DNA of 64,000 nucleotides from Dermacentor variabilis (Eukaryota; Arthropoda; Arachnida; Ixodida; Ixodidae): positions 206,852,250 through 206,916,249 of the forward strand of contig NC_134570.1 in NCBI RefSeq assembly GCF_050947875.1, written 5' to 3'. Positions 57,683 through 64,000 of the stretch are shown here, one piece after another. Every line of letters starts with the position of its first letter. Position 1 is the stretch's first letter. Made by a program: the position numbers and the translations under genes. Under the pieces are notes generated by a model that had not been told where the DNA came from, searched no databases, and saw nothing but the letters and a program-made list of their open reading frames with translations.

Positions 57683-59740
57683 CTTGCAATTACCGGTTAA
57701 GTAGGATCAAGAGATCTGTACGGATCCCGAAACGCTAAAATAGTTCAGAATGCGCATACGTCCAATCCCCTTTCTTGTCTTGTTTTGATTTCTTTCTCGG
57801 TGTTGTAGCTATGCGCATGATACAACTAGCCTAGCAGTCCATTTTCTAACACTTCTGGAAGTACCCGCGAGAAAACGCCTGGTCCTCTTGGGTCCAGTAT
57901 TTGCGCCGCGTAGCTTGTGCCATCTGTCGGTGAACAGCAGAAGCAGTGGTGGTGAAGCGCGCTTTCTCCGCCAGGCGCCGCCGCTGTTCGTATTAACTCA
58001 TCTCTTAAAGCGATGAGAATAAAAAAAAAACGCAGCTTCTTTCATTTCTCGATGGCATTGCTTTACTCAACTTCCATGGCCGCAACCGTTAATTTCATTC
58101 CAACACCCTAAACGCGATTTCTGTCAGCCAAATGTATTTTACGCAGCCGTCTGCCGACGAAATTGCCTTCTCACTGTCCGCTAAGCATGGCGTCTGAGAT
58201 TGTAGACCTGAAGGAGCGTTTCTTACGTATATTTTGTGTAGCTTATTTAACTAAATGGCTCTCTAGGTCTTCCATGCACGACTCTGAGAGGCTTATCTCT
58301 CGTGTTCCCTGCAGAAACATATCTTATTATAGATAGTTCTCTATAAAAAATGGTCTGCGTCACGCAGCCTGGTTAGATTACGCATGCTGGTTAGGCTGTT
58401 TAGGTCACGCAGGCTGGTGTCTTTATTACTCGCCTTCAATAATTCTTCAAGTCCACTTGTTTCAAGCCCACACTAATTGCATATCCTATGGAAGTTCGTT
58501 TCATAAGCATTTATTCTCCTGAATACTTATATGATCATGCAAGCTATATATGTCGTGTGATAGCAAGCCTTCTTAATGGTTATTTTTTTTTTCTAATTTA
58601 CCCATGTGCTACCTCTAGTGAACCACGATATGCAACCGAATGCCATATTGAAATATGCGGTAAAGGAGTTGAATGCTGGGCTAGTTGGTATTTTGACGTG
58701 AGAACCATCTTCAAATATAGCGCAACGGGACGGCACAGCAGAAAGAAAGGCAGGCGCTTATGCAATATCGCCTGCCTTGTTCTAGCATACCTCTGGCCAG
58801 CCAGGCGCGAATACTGACAACTAGAGCAAGCAGTATTGTTCTCGTGGGATAAGTATCTTGAACTGCATTTTCAATAATTGCAGAACAATACACAGATATT
58901 TCAACAGGCAATCACTTCCGGATTCAATTCCGTGCGTTAAACGCTTCACTGCAATTAGTAACAGTAGCTATATTAACTAAGAATGCGTTTCGATTGCACG
59001 TACAATGTTGCAATCAGCCTTGAAAGGTCTTCCTGGCTTTCGATGTTAGGTAACTGCGAGTACAGTGACAACATATTATCAATTTGATGATGTATTAGAA
59101 AAAAATTTTTAAAAAAAAACAATTTTACAGTGTCTTAAGATGGAAAATTGAGTGAGTTGGTAGCCATTATTGTCGAAGTTTGTGCAACGCCCAAAGTACG
59201 AGGAAGGACAAGAAAAGTACGCTCACTGTTACACGCTAAATATTGCAGTTTGTTTCTAATACAACGGATGTATGTGAATGTTGTACACATCTCCACTTAA
59301 CGCCAATAAACCTATAGCTATATGCATCGTTACTAAGGTCACAGGCACTCGCCCTATGAGCTTGGCGATCTCCACGACTGACCTTATATATGAATGTGTA
59401 AAGTGTCAATTAAAAAAAAATACTTAGCGCATGTGCCTACACAGGCATACTTTTAACTGTACATAGACAAAGAAAGCGCTATAATTGTTTAAAATAAAAG
59501 ATAAGAAGAGAAAAATTAAACAACATGGAAAGAAAGGTGTATCCGTAATTTGCGCTGCAGGTGGACGCTACCAATGAAAATTTGTGCTGTGAGGAGAAAT
59601 AGATCATATACGCACTAATGCTTACGTGGGCATTGGAACGAAAAAACAAACACACATGTGCACGTGCCTGCAAAATCCATTTATAATACAAGAATAATAC
59701 GTCAGTGCTTGGGACAAGAGCTAAAAGACATGTCCACTAT
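57683..59740. other. Unassigned DNA with a short tandem patch
   Basis: 58352-58412 repeats GTCACGCAGCCTGGTTAG, TTACGCATGCTGGTTAGG, GGTCACGCAGGCTGGTGT. Around 58675 is the GCTGGGCTAGTTGGT word shared with 38985. A 109-codon plus ORF (58488-58817) shows no known domain. Confidence 0.45.
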
Positions 59741-60020
59741 AATTTATTTATTTTTTTAAAACCCTGTCAGGGCCATGTGGCAATAAATCGGGGAGTAATT
59801 ACAAGGCATAGCATATGAACCAATGAAAAACTGGCAAATCTGCCACAGATAGTTAGAGGGACACGTGCTAGGTTATCGTTCATTGACGTTATATTCGTGG
59901 TCCGATCATAGTTTGAAAAGATGAAAAAATAGTACTACTATTTACTAATTCAAGTGAAGCGAACGTTGACGTGAACGTTAACGTGACTAGGATGCCATAC
60001 TGCAGACACATATTTAATAT

Positions 60021-61532
60021 TTAAAGGGACCCTGAAACGCTTTTGACGATTTTCTACAAACGTACTGAGTCGTAAGAGTAGGTCCTTCTGATCATTAATT
60101 GACACATCTAAGTGCCCCGCGTAAAGCGTGTAATTTATTATAAGGTTTTAAAAATGCACATCGCTGCCGATCGCAGCACAGTGCTCGGCGGAATTTTAAG
60201 CCGCCCCTACCCATATGACCGAAATCACCCATACGACGTCAGTGGGGCGAGCTATCCGATTGGCTGACAAGGGCGCGTGATCGATAATTTTTCCAACTTT
60301 ATGGTAAACAAATGATCTTCATAATAGTTTGAATGTTAGCTAATTTGTTTTTACGAGAAGAAAGTAACATAAAGAGAATGCACAAGAATAATTTTTCAGT
60401 ACACTTGAGCACTTCCGGCACACAGCAAGTGTCGTCTGCTTGTGTTACAACGTACTCCATTTTGACGAGAGCTCCGCGGTCAGAATCAGTCTCAGTCTTT
60501 TCGCGAGCACTATGATTCGACTTTGTTGCCTTGTGGACTGCAAACGTAGCGAGTGGCAATGTGTCAAGCTGCGACATCGTGTCCCTCTGCAAGGCAGCGT
60601 ACGAGCGAACTGGCTGCTGGGCATCGGACTGCCGCTATCCGATCGGCGCCAGGATTTGCGCGTTTGTGGCCGTCACTTTACACCGGAAGATTACTAACGC
60701 AATAGCGTTTCGCAAGTCCGGTATTAGGGCAAACGCTAGCGCAAGGGGACAGAGTTTGGCCGCTTGAAGGTGCCGCAACGGGATTACCCATGAGATGAGC
60801 AGAAGGGCAAATGTGAATGGTCTGCACGGTGCAGCCACCTGGTGGCACAGAGCTCAACCATACACAGTAGCAGCAACGAAGTGTATTCTTCTTTGTTGCT
60901 GGTGTGTATTTTTCGCAGGAGTGTAATCATCAACACGTTGTTTTTATAAATGTTTAAAATGTTTTACACTTGGTTAGAGCAATATTAGCGCTGTGTTTGG
61001 CTGGTTAAGCGCTGCGCCAACAAGTGTATGGACCGTGCAGACCGATCAGGCCGCTCACGTACGTCTACGCTAAAGTTCCTTCATCAGCTTGAGTTTATGC
61101 CTCCAGTCATTTGCCGAAATGACCAGCTTGCCTGTGGTTACCACTAGTGTGTGGTTAACGGAATACCAGACATGTTCGGCGCTACGACAGAATGCTCGCA
61201 ACGCACGCTGCTTCGATAGCTCTCGCTTGGGGTCGACGGCCAAGCGGCTAGCGGAGAGGTCTCGCGCGGGCGGGGGCGGGCTCCAAAACAACCGGAAGTG
61301 GACGCTGTGACGTCGCATCGTGACGCTGAACCAGTGCAGGCGGAGCTTAGCCCCGCTCGCTCGGCGAACGAGTTGAGGAGGAAAAGCATGGCTAGGGAGG
61401 AGAGTTAACTTCTAATCTTTTGTAGCTCCATTAATACGTAACGCTTCAGTTAAATTGTGGTGCGAACGTTCTACTTAAGCTGAACCCTACGCGTCTACAA
61501 AATTTGTCCGAACTGTTTCAGGGGCCCTTTAA
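60021..61532. mobile_element. 1.5-kb inverted-repeat element carrying a THAP domain (possible P-superfamily derivative)
   Basis: Ends TTAAAGGGACCCTGAAAC (left) and, in complement, TTAAAGGGCCCCTGAAAC (right) match at 17 of 18 positions, with looser similarity for about 20 bp more. It lies inside a LINE reading frame, so it moved as a unit. The only recognisable coding part is a THAP zinc finger. P-element transposases begin with THAP, which suggests a derivative of that superfamily. The rest of the body (60700-61500) has no transposase homology I can see. The AT-rich target (TTTAA) hides the duplication. Confidence 0.75.
60512..60697 (+). CDS. THAP-type C2CH zinc finger ORF, 61 codons
   Basis: ATG at 60512 gives MIRLCCLVDCKRSEW, a THAP start with the first two Cys ligands, then RANWLLGIGLPL with the conserved Trp, and VCGRHFTPEDY with the final Cys and His ligands. 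The stop follows immediately, where intact THAP domains (about 80-90 residues) continue to an AVPTxF-type box. It may be a truncated DNA-binding protein, or an exon whose continuation is spliced or lost. It could act as a competitor for transposase binding, but nothing here shows expression. Confidence 0.72.
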   Translation: MIRLCCLVDCKRSEWQCVKLRHRVPLQGSVRANWLLGIGLPLSDRRQDLRVCGRHFTPEDY

Positions 61533-62760
61533 GCCTGTTAGTTTCTTGCAGAGTAGTAACTGAAAATTAGACAGCGTCTTGATAAACGTTATGCCGCAAA
61601 TACCAGATTATTCAATTAGCAACGTTAATATGTATTCTAGATGAATGGTTTAGGTTAAATAGCTTGGTATGTGCAAGCCGAGATATTTGTATAACTTGAC
61701 AAAGTTTAAAGTGACATTCTTACGAAGATGTGCGCAAGGATTTGAATTAGTCCCAGATACATGCATTGGTTTGCATTTCGTAATATGTAGTTCAGTAGCC
61801 ATTCCCCTTACCAATCAACTATATTATTAGAATCAGATTCAAGTATTTTGGTATGGTCCAGCATGAACAATTTCTCGAAAGGAACACAATCGACGGCGAA
61901 TAAGTTTATGTTGGGGGTATTGTAGCGGTAAAATCATTAATCGAGAAATAATATAGGTCCCAGCACACGAGTTGTGATACACCTGATCAAAGTTCAGTGA
62001 AATGATAATTATGCCCGCTAGCGGTAACAAACCAGAAGTGATTACTAAGAAGATGTTCAATTCATTTCAGGAGATGAGGGTGAATATTTAGCAAAAGTAA
62101 ATTAATAAGAAATATTTTGAGACATAACTTGTCAAGTGCTTTACTAAAATGCACAAAATTAAAGAAAAAGAACGGTGGGCACAGGACGATTGATCTCGGA
62201 AGCGATGCAACTGATGAGCGAAGGGTAAAAGTTGAATTTCACAGGAACACCGCTTTCGAAAACGATGCTGTCCCTTAGTGAAATTGGAAGTACGACCCTA
62301 GAAGTTTTGCAGGATTTGTGTATTTGACATGCTCTAACAATTTTCAAAAACTACGTGTAACCGAAATGGGCCGGTAATTGAGAGGCGAATTTCTGTGGCC
62401 GGTATTATGGATTAGAACCGCCTTCTCAATTTCAATTTTTTTGTAAGCATGAATGGGCTCAGGGATTGCTGAAATATTTTTGTTAGTATATAAAGACCCC
62501 CGTACATTTAAGAAATTTACTGTTTTTGCAGCCGTGCCCTAACGTAATAGCTAATTAAGTCTTAGTGCGAGCGATGAATGTTCCATAGTTTGCATAAGAA
62601 TTTCTCGGGTGTTTTTTTATTTGATGGTTTAGAAAACACTGTGCTTTTCGAGCAAAGAGGGTGAACTTAATAAATTAATGAGAATGCCTTCATTTGTGCC
62701 TGGTTTATATGTTAGCGCCTTGACTAAAGCGCTGTTATTTGCTTTATGTACATGAAGTAC

Positions 62761-64000
62761 TTTACATTATATTCTTCAGAATACATTAGTGACATAATTT
62801 TGTAGTGACTGAAAGCGGCGAGACAGATAGCAATTAAAGAGCTTGTTAGGAACGAATCGCCATTATCAAACAAAGTTTAGCTGAATCAAGCCAGCAATAA
62901 AAGTATGGGAATTCTGGCTTGTTCATCTGCCTGCGGTGAATGTCAATGTAAATGTAAAACATCACTCTTTACACAATTTGAAATTGTAACAAATGTTTTG
63001 CTTTATGTTCTTTAATAGTATATAATGCCATTCTCTTGCTGTTCTAGACCGATGAACGCCGTAGGGCTTTGATAATAAGTTATAAGAATAATATATTGAG
63101 TATCTACACACAACCCGTAGATAGCTATATATCATTACAGTATTACATCTAGGTAATGGCACGATTCATTCCATTTCTGTATATTCTTTGTTGCACTTCT
63201 TCTTGGCACCTTTATAGACATGGACACATATGTGAATGATTACAAACCTCATCAATTTCATCGAATATACAAATAACTGTTAAGGTATGAGGCCACTTTT
63301 CAGAAAAAATGTTTTGGTATCGAATACAAAGTGGAAATTAGTGATCTATATTAAAGATTGCCTTTTTGTATTCTAATCAGAGTGTTGAAATACACACAAA
63401 AAAATTTTATATATTTTTATTGTCAAAAATATTACCAATAATGCATCGCGCGCCAGCAGTCATAACTCTTATATACCTCACCACCAGAAAAATTCCTCTT
63501 GCAGTTGTGTACTTAAAGCCACTATCTATGCAATGAACTAAAATAATTACGATATCATCAATCGTAGTTTTTTATTTACAATATTACCAAAAACGACGGT
63601 TTTCAGCAAGGAATGTTTTTAAAAGAAATGCAACAATAACAAATCTTATTGCTCAATTTTATTGTCTCTAGTTGGTTGCACAGCCTGATATACCAAAAAT
63701 AAGTGTTGAAAGTTTCGTTAAAAAATCAACTCGAGGAAAAAAGTTAGGAATGTTCGCGCAAGCTGAAACGGCAGAAAAGTCACTTTCGAGAAAAACAACA
63801 AAAATGAGTTGATATAACTACATATGCCATACACCAATATCCAGGAGGGTTAAAATCCACCACATTTGTAGCTCAGGTCCTCCTTAGGTTTGTCTTTACT
63901 TTTTCTCGCTCGTGCGTCTGCTCGCTTTTTCTCCTTGCGTTTCTTGCAGCATCGGTAGACTGACGGGAGGATCTCTTGATGCGCTGTTGGTCACCTGTCA
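62761..64000. other. Unassigned AT-rich DNA; Lys/Arg-rich remnant at right edge
   Basis: On the minus strand, 63990-63853 reads 46 codons between two stops, with CCKKRKEKKRADARARKSKD and ending KCGGF. No ATG. A poly(A) signal (AATAAA) follows about 200 bp downstream on that strand. It looks like the last part of an unidentified protein, possibly a transposon. Everything else here is AT-rich with no signal. Confidence 0.4.

Larger units (their letters stand above)
59745..62760 (-). pseudogene. CR1-group LINE RT, split by a THAP-bearing inverted-repeat element
   Basis: Minus strand. Start near 62760 with the linker, then NSPLNYRPISV (about 62370-62400), motif A remnant FFNFVHFSKALDKL (near 62110-62160), motif B remnant SGVSQ followed by VLGPILFL (about 61960-62010), and motif C read as FAVDCVPF, where FADD is expected (about 61890-61910). 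After KYLGLHI (about 61670) the sequence is interrupted at 61532 and resumes at about 60020 with YVSAVWHPSHVNV, NYDRTTNITSMND and LVHMLCL, ending in an AAATAAATAAATT tail at 59745. Many stops. Confidence 0.85.

Noticed and set aside
63850..64000. Terminal exon of a host gene on the minus strand
   Set aside because: A Lys/Arg-rich 46-codon frame is followed by a poly(A) signal, but an upstream in-frame stop and no identifiable family leave it unsupported. Kept only as a note.

Overview
This is a repeat-dominated piece of an animal nuclear genome, most likely from an ixodid tick. The basis is family recognition: tRNA-derived SINEs resembling the Ruka family described from Rhipicephalus ticks occur six times, next to RTE, CR1 and RNase H-carrying LINEs, Ty3/gypsy and BEL/Pao LTR retrotransposons, a mariner relic, several inverted-repeat elements and long microsatellites. 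There is no operon structure, and I could not support a single host protein-coding exon. Nearly every recognisable coding stretch belongs to a transposable element, and all of them carry stops, frameshifts, deletions or lost catalytic residues.

Layout. 1-8.5 kb: two minus-strand gypsy pol fragments, a piece of RTE reverse transcriptase, a mariner transposase broken by a SINE, a GC-rich repeat with an unexplained 205-codon ORF, an RNase H-carrying LINE and a diverged ~160-bp tandem array. 8.5-15.7 kb: mostly unassigned AT-rich DNA, a LINE 3' end, a TATA/initiator/hairpin unit, a SINE, a foldback element and an RTE fragment. 15.7-21.1 kb: a minus-strand BEL/Pao element, itself invaded by a 983-bp inverted-repeat element and a SINE. 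21.5-25.9 kb: an RTE 3' end, then a minus-strand gypsy element with paired LTR segments, abutted by a 510-bp GATA array. 27-30 kb: a plus-strand gypsy pol, a piece of which recurs at 31.5 kb inside a repeat rich in tRNA-B-box-like motifs. 32-43 kb: LINE and RTE debris, foldbacks, SINE heads and a candidate LTR-like promoter/poly(A) unit. 44-48.4 kb: a CR1-group LINE with a 2A-like motif at the head of its first ORF. 49-52.8 kb: nested LINEs, a ~300-bp tandem repeat and a TA array. 52.8-56.5 kb: the best-preserved element, an RTE-clade LINE. 57-64 kb: a near-perfect foldback, then a CR1-group LINE split by a 1.5-kb inverted-repeat element carrying a THAP zinc-finger ORF.

The elements form a readable insertion history: SINE into mariner, SINE into BEL, inverted-repeat element into BEL, LINE tail into gypsy integrase, SINE into the RTE leader, LINE into LINE, and THAP element into LINE. 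Target-site duplications confirm four of these. Coordinates of decayed elements are approximate, because they come from reading homology by eye with no alignment or database search.
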